From: Mageeibacillus sp. UBA5439
GTDB taxonomy: Bacteria; Bacillota; Clostridia; Saccharofermentanales; DTU023
Length of the DNA: 23,268 bases
Direction: 5' to 3'
Assembly: GCA_002427505.1 (NCBI GenBank)
Contig: DIRJ01000048.1
Coordinates: 1-23,268, forward strand
Part shown: positions 7,537-14,191 of the stretch, in pieces
How positions within the stretch are numbered: position 1 is the first letter of the stretch
Layout: each line of letters begins with the position of its first letter
Position numbers and translations under genes: made by a program
Notes under the pieces: model-generated
Seen by the model: only the letters and a program-made list of their open reading frames with translations
Told to the model about the DNA's origin: nothing
The model's database searches: none

Positions 7537-8569
7537 ATACAGCTACCTCTTTATCTGCGAGTGTGTCGGCAGGCTCAGCGAGAACAATGGACCCGTCAGC
7601 TACACCTTCTCTGACGTTTACCCAGCAATAGGCTATATGTTCATCATTGATTTGCATTTTTGGAGCATGTTTTCCAAGACAAATTTTCATAGCTTCATTG
7701 CAACGCGGTGCGAACGGACAACCCTCCGGCATATTCAATAAGTCAATCGGCGTACCGCTGATCGGTTTAAGCTTAGTGCCGGCGGAGGCTACCGTTGGAA
7801 TTGAATTGAGTAATCCTTTGGTATATTCGTGATGAGGATTGTAATAGATTTCATCCGCAGTGCCCTGTTCGCAGATTTCACCGGCATACATCACCACCAC
7901 TTCATCACACATCTGAGCTACTACGCCCAGATCGTGGGTGATCATGATAATAGACATGCCGATTTCATCCTGCAGGGAATTCATCAGCTCGAGGATCTGT
8001 GCCTGAATCGTGACATCCAGAGCGGTTGTAGGCTCATCAGCAATTAAAATGTCCGGTTCACAGGCCAGAGCCATAGCTATCATGACGCGTTGGCGCATGC
8101 CGCCTGACAATTCATAAGGATACTGTTTGATGCGCTTTTGGGGCTCGTTTACATTGACCAGGCGCAAGAGCTCAACGGCTCGTTGACGGGCGGCTGATCC
8201 AGTGTAATTGGTGTGCAGCTTAAGGGCTTCAACCAACTGATGGCCTATGTTGTAAACGGGGTTCAGGGAGGTCATCGGATCCTGGAAAATGATGGAGATC
8301 CTTTTTCCCCGAATGTTGCGCATCTCTTTTTCGCTGATGCCGATAAGCTCCTGACCGTCAAACTTGATAGAACCGGAAACGATTTTACCGGTAGGAGCTA
8401 ATATTTGCATGATAGAATATGCGGTAACGGATTTTCCGGAGCCTGATTCACCTACGATTCCGAGAACTTTGCCATATTCAAGGTCAAAAGAAAGACCATT
8501 AACAGCTTTAACTTCTCCGGCATCGGTGAAGAAGGATGTATGTAAGTTTCTGACTTCTAATAATGCCAC
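7529..8569 (-). CDS. oppD: Oligopeptide ABC transporter ATP-binding protein OppD/DppD
   Basis: Seen: 346 aa starting at a GTG (8569) with AAAGGAAAT upstream, 14 nt after the oppC stop. Motifs: Walker A GESGSGKS (40-47), Q-loop FQDPMTSLNPV (95-105), signature LSGGMRQR (154-161), Walker B ILIADEP (174-180) and His212. The C-terminal extension contains CPFAPRC (284-290), Cys297 and Cys315. Known: a C-x5-C-x6-C-type motif with a later Cys binds a [4Fe-4S] cluster in structurally characterised DppD proteins. Role: ATPase partner of OppF. The order oppB-C-D-F-A with tight spacing indicates one transcript. Confidence 0.95.
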   Translation of the reverse strand: MALLEVRNLHTSFFTDAGEVKAVNGLSFDLEYGKVLGIVGESGSGKSVTAYSIMQILAPTGKIVSGSIKFDGQELIGISEKEMRNIRGKRISIIFQDPMTSLNPVYNIGHQLVEALKLHTNYTGSAARQRAVELLRLVNVNEPQKRIKQYPYELSGGMRQRVMIAMALACEPDILIADEPTTALDVTIQAQILELMNSLQDEIGMSIIMITHDLGVVAQMCDEVVVMYAGEICEQGTADEIYYNPHHEYTKGLLNSIPTVASAGTKLKPISGTPIDLLNMPEGCPFAPRCNEAMKICLGKHAPKMQINDEHIAYCWVNVREGVADGSIVLAEPADTLADKEVAVYE

Positions 8570-8583
8570 TTTTATTTCCTTTC

Positions 8584-9642
8584 CTATCTGTTCAGTTTCG
8601 GGTCAAAAGCATCGCGCAAGCCATCGCCAAGCAAGTTCAAAGATAAGACAATCAGAGAAATAGCTATGGCGGGAATTACTAAACGGTATGCGTACGAATT
8701 AATGCCGTTCAACGCATCAGATGCAAGCGAGCCCAGTGAGGGCATGGGAGCATTAACTCCAAGTCCCAGAAATGACAGATAGCTTTCAGTGAAAATAGCA
8801 CTGGGGATTTGCAGGGCGGTGGAGATGATGATAACGCTGATAGAGTTGGGCAACAAATGCTTCCGGATAATCCAGCCGCCTTTGGCCCCGGTTGCTTTTG
8901 CCGAGAGGACGTATTCCTCCTCCTTAAGTGAAAGGATCTGTCCTCTCACCAGACGAGCCATGGAGACCCAGTAGAGGAGGGCAAAAATAATAAACAGACT
9001 CAAGATATTGGAGCCAATGCTTTCTAAGGCCGTTCCTTCGAGGCGGTTACCAAGTGTGACCCGCAGTATGGCTGCAAGCAGAATAACCATCAGAGTATCC
9101 GGTAAGGAATAAATGATGTCCACGATACGCATGATGATGAGGTCAAGTTTGCCGCCAAAATAGCCGGCGATAGAGCCTACCACCAAACCAATTATCAGAA
9201 CAATAATACTGGCAAAAAATCCGACGGACAAAGAAATGCGGGTGCCGTAAACAACCCTGATGAAATAATCCCGTCCGGCAGAATCAGTGCCAAAAATATG
9301 TGGAAACACAGATTCTCCTGCGTCAATTCTCGCCTGCTCGGTTGTTCCATATTCGAAGGGTGACAGGTTATTAAAAGAAGGATCTACTCGTTTGCCGGGC
9401 CGGACACCTAACTGTTCTTCATAGGAATAGGGCCAAAACATAGGTAAAATGATTGAAGACAATATAATTAAGACAATAACGATCAGGCTGAACATAGCGA
9501 CTTTATTCTTTCTCAAACGTCTCGCACCATCACGGAAAAAAGTAGATGATTCGCGCATCTGCACCAGATACTTTTTTTCTTCTGCTGTGGCAGGAATAAA
9601 GGCATCAACATCGATATGCATACTTAAAGGATTTTTCTTCAT
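8584..9642 (-). CDS. oppC: Oligopeptide ABC transporter permease OppC
   Basis: Seen: 352 aa from the chosen ATG at 9642. An in-frame ATG at 9684 would overlap oppB by 26 nt and lacks a ribosome site, whereas 9642 has AAGGAAAG upstream and follows the oppB stop by 16 nt. The protein has an OppC N-terminal domain with the first membrane segment near residues 45-68, an extracytoplasmic loop with FGTDSAGRDYFIRVVYGTR, then a block of membrane helices. The EAA loop EYVLSAKATGAKGGWIIRKH contacts the ATPases, and the C-terminus LSLNLLGDGLRDAFDPK is typical. It forms the membrane channel together with OppB. Confidence 0.95.
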   Translation of the reverse strand: MKKNPLSMHIDVDAFIPATAEEKKYLVQMRESSTFFRDGARRLRKNKVAMFSLIVIVLIILSSIILPMFWPYSYEEQLGVRPGKRVDPSFNNLSPFEYGTTEQARIDAGESVFPHIFGTDSAGRDYFIRVVYGTRISLSVGFFASIIVLIIGLVVGSIAGYFGGKLDLIIMRIVDIIYSLPDTLMVILLAAILRVTLGNRLEGTALESIGSNILSLFIIFALLYWVSMARLVRGQILSLKEEEYVLSAKATGAKGGWIIRKHLLPNSISVIIISTALQIPSAIFTESYLSFLGLGVNAPMPSLGSLASDALNGINSYAYRLVIPAIAISLIVLSLNLLGDGLRDAFDPKLNR

Positions 9643-9658
9643 AATTGCGTTTCTTTCC

Positions 9659-10588
9659 TTATTCAAAGCTGATACGGGGATCAACTAGTTTGTACATGAT
9701 ATCGCCCAGAAGATTCATTAGAACAATTAAGCTTGCCAGTATAATGGTAGTACCCATGATCAGAGGATAATCGCGGCCGGTGATGCTGTTGACAAAGGCT
9801 CGGCCAATGCCCGGCACTGCGAAAATCCGTTCAACTACCAGAGAACCGGTGACGATATAAGCCAGCATAGGACCGAAATAAGTAATCACCGGGATGATTG
9901 CATTCTTAAGAGCATGACCACCGATGATGCCGGGGTAAGATACTCCCTTGGCCCGGGCAGTGCGAATATAATCCTGCCCCAGAACATCCAGCATGGATGA
10001 GCGTGTCAAACGTGTGATATAGGCCATGGGGTAAAGTGACAAAGTTATTATGGGCATTATCATACCGGCAGGCGTGGAGCCATTAGCAGGTACAATAGCA
10101 AGTTTTACCGCAAAGACAAGTAAGAGCAGCGTGCCCATAATAAAGGATGGCATCGAGACAAAAGCTGTAGTGACCACCATGATAAATCTGTCAATCAGGG
10201 TGTTGCGGCGCAAGGAGGCGATAGAGCCCAGAACAAGCCCAAAGGCCAGAGCAATGGCAGCAGCAATTACTCCCAGACGAATGGATGTTTTCAGGCCATC
10301 CATAATGATGTCGATAACCATCATTCCCCTTTGCTTGAGCGATGGACCGAAATCAAAATCAAGCACTATACCCTTAAGATAGGTTGTGTACTGCTCGAAA
10401 AGGGGCTTGTCCAGACCGTATTTAGCTTCCAGGGCTTCCAGTACAGCCGGGGACACTGCTTTCTCTCCTAAAAATGGTCCGCCGGGAATCGCATGCATGG
10501 CAAAAAAAGTGATAGAAATAACTATCAACACCGTGACTAAAGCCAGAACAACGCGTTTCAAGATATAGAATAAAGTTTTTGAACTCAC
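9659..10588 (-). CDS. oppB: Oligopeptide ABC transporter permease OppB
   Basis: Seen: 309 aa from the chosen GTG at 10588 (family length about 306). The in-frame ATG at 10612 has no ribosome site and would place a run of eight G inside the coding region; the GTG has that G-run 4-12 nt upstream, where it can act as a Shine-Dalgarno sequence. The protein opens with ILKRVVLALVTVLIVISITFFAMHAIPGGPF, the usual OppB first helix and loop (cited here in parts: LKRVVLALVT and MHAIPGGPF). It has about six membrane helices, an EAA loop (DYIRTARAKGVS) and the end DIMYKLVDPRISFE. First gene of the opp operon. Confidence 0.93.
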   Translation of the reverse strand: MSSKTLFYILKRVVLALVTVLIVISITFFAMHAIPGGPFLGEKAVSPAVLEALEAKYGLDKPLFEQYTTYLKGIVLDFDFGPSLKQRGMMVIDIIMDGLKTSIRLGVIAAAIALAFGLVLGSIASLRRNTLIDRFIMVVTTAFVSMPSFIMGTLLLLVFAVKLAIVPANGSTPAGMIMPIITLSLYPMAYITRLTRSSMLDVLGQDYIRTARAKGVSYPGIIGGHALKNAIIPVITYFGPMLAYIVTGSLVVERIFAVPGIGRAFVNSITGRDYPLIMGTTIILASLIVLMNLLGDIMYKLVDPRISFE

Positions 10589-10592
10589 ATTT

Positions 10593-10600
10593 CCCCCCCC
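10593..10600 (-). promoter_or_regulatory. Poly-G(8) tract serving as oppB ribosome binding site
   Basis: The minus strand reads GGGGGGGGAAAT directly before the GTG start at 10588. Eight consecutive G can pair with the anti-Shine-Dalgarno CCUCC through G-C and G-U pairs. Homopolymer runs of this length are prone to slippage and to sequencing error, so the true length should be treated as uncertain. Confidence 0.55.
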
Positions 10601-10723
10601 AGTACAATCCATTAAGCTACAGCGCCTGCAGCGTTACAGCTGTGAGAATATATGCATAACTGATTATTTATACATCACTGCGCTATTGCTTATACGTATA
10701 TTTCTTTTCTTAAAGTTACTCTC

Positions 10724-10752
10724 AAAATATATTAATAGGATACTGCTGTCAA
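10724..10752 (-). promoter_or_regulatory. Candidate promoter of the opp operon
   Basis: On the minus strand TTGACA (10752-10747) is followed after 15 nt by TATATT (10731-10726) or after 17 nt by TATTTT (10729-10724). The -35 hexamer lies inside the palindrome CTGTCAATTGACAG. The leader to the oppB GTG would be about 130 nt. Confidence 0.4.
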
Positions 10753-10759
10753 TTGACAG
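10746..10759. promoter_or_regulatory. 14-bp perfect palindrome, possible operator
   Basis: CTGTCAATTGACAG is a perfect 14-bp palindrome overlapping the candidate opp -35 element. Its place in the divergent opp/psuK region fits an operator, but no regulator family could be matched to it, and a palindrome this short in AT-rich DNA may be chance. Confidence 0.35.
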
Positions 10760-10990
10760 GACAGGAAAAAATGCGAATTTGGGACAATATAACTATCCTT
10801 AGTAAAAAAATAAATGTTAATTCAGCATTTAAACAAGCTGGAAATCAATCATAATATTGAATAATTATTATTAAACAAAATGTTATTTATACAAAATACA
10901 ATTATGCAGTCTGTCTTCCTGCCGATCCGGAGAAGACGGCCCGGTTTCATTTGTGAGTTATTATCGCAGTATTTAAGTTAGGCATATTGG

Positions 10991-11018
10991 TTGATTGACT
11001 GCTATGTGTTATTATCAT
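10991..11018 (+). promoter_or_regulatory. Candidate promoter of psuK-psuG
   Basis: TTGATT (10991-10996), a 16-nt spacer and TATCAT (11013-11018) form a reasonable sigma-A promoter. It would give a leader of about 120 nt containing the ATGTGCACAT palindrome and the hairpin with a T-run at 11064-11087. Confidence 0.4.
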
Positions 11019-11063
11019 AAAAAGTGTATATATTATTTAGAAATATGTGCACATTGCATGAAA

Positions 11064-11087
11064 AACAGTGGCATCTGTTCTTTTTTT
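11064..11087 (+). terminator. Weak hairpin plus T7 run in the psuK leader (possible attenuator)
   Basis: AACAG (11064-11068) can pair with CTGTT (11075-11079) around a 6-nt loop, followed by C and seven T. The stem has only 5 bp, weak for a complete terminator, so this could be a leader attenuator or chance. Confidence 0.25.
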
Positions 11088-11146
11088 AGAAGAATTGACA
11101 AAAAACAGGAATTAGTTCAGAAAATTAGAGAAGAGGTGGTCAAGTG

Positions 11147-12244
11147 ATGACCCAGAGAGAAACTGAAATTTTGAAACTGATTGAAAAAGACCCCTTGTTG
11201 AGCCAGAAAGAAATTGCAGAGATTCTCGGCATTACCAGATCTTCAGTTGCGGTCCATATTAGCAATTTGATGAAAAAAGGACTAATTGCCGGTAAGGGCT
11301 ATATTACGAACAGTAAACCCTATGCGACTGTTGTCGGCGGTGTAAATATGGATATCCAGGGATTTCCCTACGACAAACTGATTCCGGAGGATTCAAATCC
11401 CGGAACAGTCAAGATTTCTTTGGGCGGAGTGGGCAGGAATATTGCAGAGAACATGTCACGCCTGGGAGTTAGTGTAAAGCTGATCAGTGCAGTAGGACAG
11501 GACATCTACGGCAAGAGAATCATGGACGAATGTAAGATGAACGGTGTTGATCTGACTGAGTCGCTCTATCTTGAAGGGGGGTCTACTTCAACTTACCTGT
11601 CCATTCTGGATGAGTCGGGAGATATGGCTCTTGCTATCTCGCACATGGATATCTTTGACCGCATGTCGACGGAGTTTATCAAGTCGAAAAACCGGATAAT
11701 TCAAAAATCCCAGCTTGTTGTTATTGATACAAATATTCCTCAGGAAGTCATTGAGTTCCTGCTGACTACATATAAGAATATGGACTTCTTTCTCGACACC
11801 GTATCCACAACCAAGGCCAGAAAAGTAAAACACCTGATCGGATATTTCCATACAATTAAACCCAACCGGCTGGAAGCGGAAATCCTGTCAGACAGAGAAA
11901 TAAATGACAGGGAAGACCTGATCGCAGCCAGTGAGTATTTCCTGGAACAGGGTGTTAAAAATGTTTACATCAGTTTGGGGAAAGATGGAGTATTTTACAA
12001 TAATGGAAGCAACAGAGGATTTGCTCAGGGTGCCCCGATAAAAGTTATCAACGCAACCGGTGGAGGTGATGCCTTTATTGCTGCTTTGGCTTATGCATAC
12101 ATCAATAACTTGAGCATTGAAGAAAGTGCTAGAATGGGAATTGCTGCTTCCATGCTGGCCATAAGCCACGAGAACACAATCAATCCGAATATGTCAGAAG
12201 AAAACCTAAAATTATATATGGAGGATGTTAAGAATGTTAAGTAA
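11147..12244 (+). CDS. psuK: Winged-helix/PfkB pseudouridine kinase
   Basis: Seen: 365 aa from ATG 11147, eight bases after AGAGGTGG; a GTG directly before it (11144) is less well placed. Residues 1-55 are a MarR/Lrp-like winged helix-turn-helix (LIEKDPLLSQKEIAEILGIT then RSSVAVHISNLMKKGLI). Residues 58-365 are a PfkB/ribokinase-fold kinase with the GG motif GGVGRNIAENMSRLG and the C-terminal ATGGGDAF (303-310), Asp308 being the catalytic base. Known: PfkB kinases next to psuG phosphorylate pseudouridine at O5'. The gene overlaps psuG by 11 nt, which supports the substrate. Inference: the DNA-binding domain may let the enzyme control its own divergent region in response to substrate. Confidence 0.88.
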   Translation: MTQRETEILKLIEKDPLLSQKEIAEILGITRSSVAVHISNLMKKGLIAGKGYITNSKPYATVVGGVNMDIQGFPYDKLIPEDSNPGTVKISLGGVGRNIAENMSRLGVSVKLISAVGQDIYGKRIMDECKMNGVDLTESLYLEGGSTSTYLSILDESGDMALAISHMDIFDRMSTEFIKSKNRIIQKSQLVVIDTNIPQEVIEFLLTTYKNMDFFLDTVSTTKARKVKHLIGYFHTIKPNRLEAEILSDREINDREDLIAASEYFLEQGVKNVYISLGKDGVFYNNGSNRGFAQGAPIKVINATGGGDAFIAALAYAYINNLSIEESARMGIAASMLAISHENTINPNMSEENLKLYMEDVKNVK

Positions 12245-13151
12245 GTACTTGGATATCAGAGAGGATGTACTGACGGCCATTGAAAAAGGAGAAGCTGTCG
12301 TAGCTCTCGAATCCACAATTATCTCCCACGGTATGCCTTATCCGCGAAATGTAGAAACTGCCCTTATGTGTGAAAAGATTATCGCAGATCAGGGAGCAGT
12401 TCCTGCGACTATAGGCATCATCAAAGGCCGGATCAAAGTAGGCCTGACGGTGGAAGAAGTTGAATACATGGGAAAAGAACAGGGCATTATTAAAACCTCC
12501 AGGCGTGATCTGCCCTTTATTGTGGCCAATAAAGCTGACGGCGCCACCACAGTTGCCGCAACCATGATTATTGCGGCTCTGGCTGGTATTAAAGTCTTTG
12601 CCACCGGCGGAATCGGCGGTGTCCACAGAGGGGCACAGGATACTTTTGATATCTCTGCAGACCTGCAGGAACTGGCCCAGACTAATGTCGCCGTTGTCTG
12701 TGCCGGCGCTAAGTCCATTCTGGATATCGGCCTGACCCTGGAATACCTGGAGACTTTCGGCATTCCTGTTGTCGGCTTTAAGACTGATGACTTCCCGGCT
12801 TTTTATACCCGCAAGTCCGGCTATGGAGTGGATTATAGAATTGATTCCGCAGTTGAGCTGGCACAGGCCATTAAAACGAAATGGGAACTTGGTCTCAAGG
12901 GCGGTGTTATAGTAGGCAATCCTATACCGGCTGAGCATGAACTGGATGCAGTAAGGATTAATAAGGCTATTGATGACGCTGTTCTGGAAGCGGCAGCGAA
13001 GGGCGTTAAGGGCAAAGAAACAACTCCCTTTTTATTGGGCAAGGTTTTGAAAATTACTGAAGGCAAAAGCCTCGATGCAAATATTGAACTGGTCTATAAT
13101 AACTCGCGTGTAGCAGCAGATCTGGCAGTTGAACTGGCAAAATTTAACTAG
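12234..13151 (+). CDS. psuG: Pseudouridine-5'-phosphate glycosidase
   Basis: Seen: 305 aa from ATG 12234, nine bases after GGAGG (12220-12224); the in-frame ATG at 12225 directly abuts that site and is less likely. Family signatures: ALESTIISHGMPYPRN near the N-terminus (active-site Glu), KTSRRDLPF (the Lys region implicated in the Schiff base with ribose), DGATTVAATM, FATGGIGGVHRG, VVCAGAKSILDI and DFPAFYTRKSG. Length matches the family (about 305-312). Known reaction: pseudouridine 5'-phosphate + H2O to uracil + ribose 5-phosphate, cleaving a C-C glycosidic bond; Mn2+-dependent. Together with PsuK it completes pseudouridine salvage. A strong hairpin follows 24 nt after the stop. Confidence 0.97.
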   Translation: MLSKYLDIREDVLTAIEKGEAVVALESTIISHGMPYPRNVETALMCEKIIADQGAVPATIGIIKGRIKVGLTVEEVEYMGKEQGIIKTSRRDLPFIVANKADGATTVAATMIIAALAGIKVFATGGIGGVHRGAQDTFDISADLQELAQTNVAVVCAGAKSILDIGLTLEYLETFGIPVVGFKTDDFPAFYTRKSGYGVDYRIDSAVELAQAIKTKWELGLKGGVIVGNPIPAEHELDAVRINKAIDDAVLEAAAKGVKGKETTPFLLGKVLKITEGKSLDANIELVYNNSRVAADLAVELAKFN

Positions 13152-13175
13152 CTTCTGCAAAAATTATGATCTTCC

Positions 13176-13208
13176 AGTAGCCATGTCAGCCGACATGGCT
13201 ACTCTTTT
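13176..13208 (+). terminator. Terminator after psuG
   Basis: A perfect 12-bp stem (13176-13187 with 13192-13203) with the 4-nt loop AGCC, followed by CTTTT. The U-tract is short but the stem is strong, so termination of the psuKG transcript is likely, possibly with some readthrough. Confidence 0.85.
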
Positions 13209-13253
13209 ATCTGTTAGTATTTGCACTATGGGTTTTTTATCAGGAGATGGACA

Positions 13254-13364
13254 GTGAGACAAAGCAATTTAAGCAGAGCGGAAGCACTTCAGCTAGAGGA
13301 AACACTGGCAGCAATGAAGGAAGCGGAAGCAGAGATTGAGTCCGAGGTCGCTCAGAATATATGA
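13254..13364 (+). CDS. Unrecognised 36-aa small ORF coupled to DUF554 gene
   Basis: Seen: a GTG start at 13254 with AGGAG (13242-13246) seven bases upstream, 36 codons, and a TGA at 13362-13364 that overlaps the next ATG (13361) as ATGA. The product is strongly helical and acidic: after VRQSNLSRAEALQLEE comes a Glu/Ala-rich stretch (LAAMKEAEAEIESEVAQ) of amphipathic character. There is no membrane segment and no cysteine. I recognise no family. The ribosome site and the coupling argue that it is translated; its role may be only to deliver ribosomes to the DUF554 start, or it may be a real small partner protein. Confidence 0.6.
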   Translation: MRQSNLSRAEALQLEETLAAMKEAEAEIESEVAQNI

Positions 13365-14089
13365 CGGGTATAGGGACAATAGTTAATACTCTGGCCGTGG
13401 TGGCCGGGGGCGGAGTGGGACTTTTGCTCAGGAGTGGCATCAGGGACCGCTTCAAGGAAATTCTTATGCAGGCCCTGGGTGTGTCGACCATCTTTATCGG
13501 CGTCTCGGGTGCTTTGCGCGGCATCTTTATTGTGGATGGATCCTTGCTTGATACCAGAAATACCTTGCTGATGATACTTTGCCTTGTGTTGGGCGCACTG
13601 CTTGGAGAATGGATCAATATTGATCTCCTGATGCAGCGCCTGGGAAATTTTCTCAGAAAAAAAGTTAAGGTCAGGGATGAAGAAAATTCTTTTGCGGAAG
13701 GTTTTGTCGCTACGACGATAATTATCTGTACGGGTGCGATGGCTATCGTCGGTTCCTTTCAGGATGCCTTGCTGGGTGATCCTGCCATGCTTTATGCCAA
13801 GTCGGCGCTGGACGGTGTTATTGCAGCGATTTTGGCTTCCACATACGGAGTGGGCGTACTTTTTTCCGCCCTGGTTCTGCTGGCCTACCAGGGCAGCCTG
13901 ACTGTGCTGGCAGCCTGGATCAGGCCGGTCCTGAGTGATACGATGCTCTTCAATATTTCTTTCGTCGGTTCGGTACTGGTTTTCCTGATCGGCGTAAATA
14001 TGCTTTTTGAAAAGCGCATTCGTATTGCCAACTTTTTGCCGGCGATAGTTTTAGCTGCAGTTTTGCCCTTGATTTTTAATTTCTCATAA
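13361..14089 (+). CDS. DUF554 family membrane protein (YdfK-like)
   Basis: Seen: 242 aa, ATG at 13361 overlapping the stop of the 36-aa ORF. A polytopic membrane protein with about six to seven hydrophobic segments. It opens with GIGTIVNTLAVVAGGGVGLL and contains the conserved CTGAMAIVGSFQDALLGD and YAKSALDGVIAAILASTYGVGV, hallmarks of DUF554 (Bacillus YdfK/YqgA-like). Length fits the family (about 230-240). Function is unknown; a transport role has only been suggested for the family. No ribosome site precedes the ATG other than the coupling, so translation probably depends on the small ORF. Confidence 0.92.
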   Translation: MTGIGTIVNTLAVVAGGGVGLLLRSGIRDRFKEILMQALGVSTIFIGVSGALRGIFIVDGSLLDTRNTLLMILCLVLGALLGEWINIDLLMQRLGNFLRKKVKVRDEENSFAEGFVATTIIICTGAMAIVGSFQDALLGDPAMLYAKSALDGVIAAILASTYGVGVLFSALVLLAYQGSLTVLAAWIRPVLSDTMLFNISFVGSVLVFLIGVNMLFEKRIRIANFLPAIVLAAVLPLIFNFS

Positions 14090-14117
14090 CAAGGTCAAGC
14101 AATAATACTTAATAGAA

Positions 14118-14159
14118 AAGACCGGCTACAGCTTTAGAAACAGCACTGCGGCCGGTCTT
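14118..14159. terminator. Bidirectional terminator between DUF554 gene and fprA
   Basis: AAGACCGGC (14118-14126) and GCCGGTCTT (14151-14159) form a 9-bp perfect stem with a long loop (24 nt). On the minus strand the stem is followed by TTCTATT after TT, on the plus strand by ATTA. It sits between convergent genes, 28 nt after the DUF554 stop and 32 nt after the fprA stop. Confidence 0.75.
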
Positions 14160-14191
14160 ATTACTCATGAGAAAAATTAATTAAATCTATA

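Larger units (their letters stand above)
10613..11143. other. Divergent AT-rich intergenic region between opp and psuKG
   Basis: About 530 nt without a gene. It contains candidate promoters for both directions, a 14-bp palindrome (10746-10759), a local GC-rich hairpin (GTCTTC 10913-10918 with GAAGAC 10932-10937, and an inner CCG/CGG at 10922-10930), the 10-bp palindrome ATGTGCACAT (11045-11054) and a hairpin followed by seven T (11064-11087). No tRNA-like fold or convincing small ORF was seen. Confidence 0.7.

Noticed and set aside
9643..9684. Longer oppC start at 9684
   Set aside because: It would overlap oppB by 26 nt and has no ribosome site, whereas ATG 9642 has AAGGAAAG and normal spacing.
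11095..11100. Perfect TTGACA upstream of psuK
   Set aside because: No -10-like hexamer occurs 15-19 nt downstream, and a start there would fall on the ribosome site.
12237..12938. 233-codon open frame on the minus strand
   Set aside because: It lies entirely opposite psuG, whose protein is strongly conserved; the antisense product is low-quality and has no family features.
13247..13339. ATG-started 30-codon frame overlapping the 36-aa ORF
   Set aside because: Its ATG abuts AGGAG with no spacing and its product is Ser/Gly-rich without coupling to DUF554; the GTG frame is better placed.
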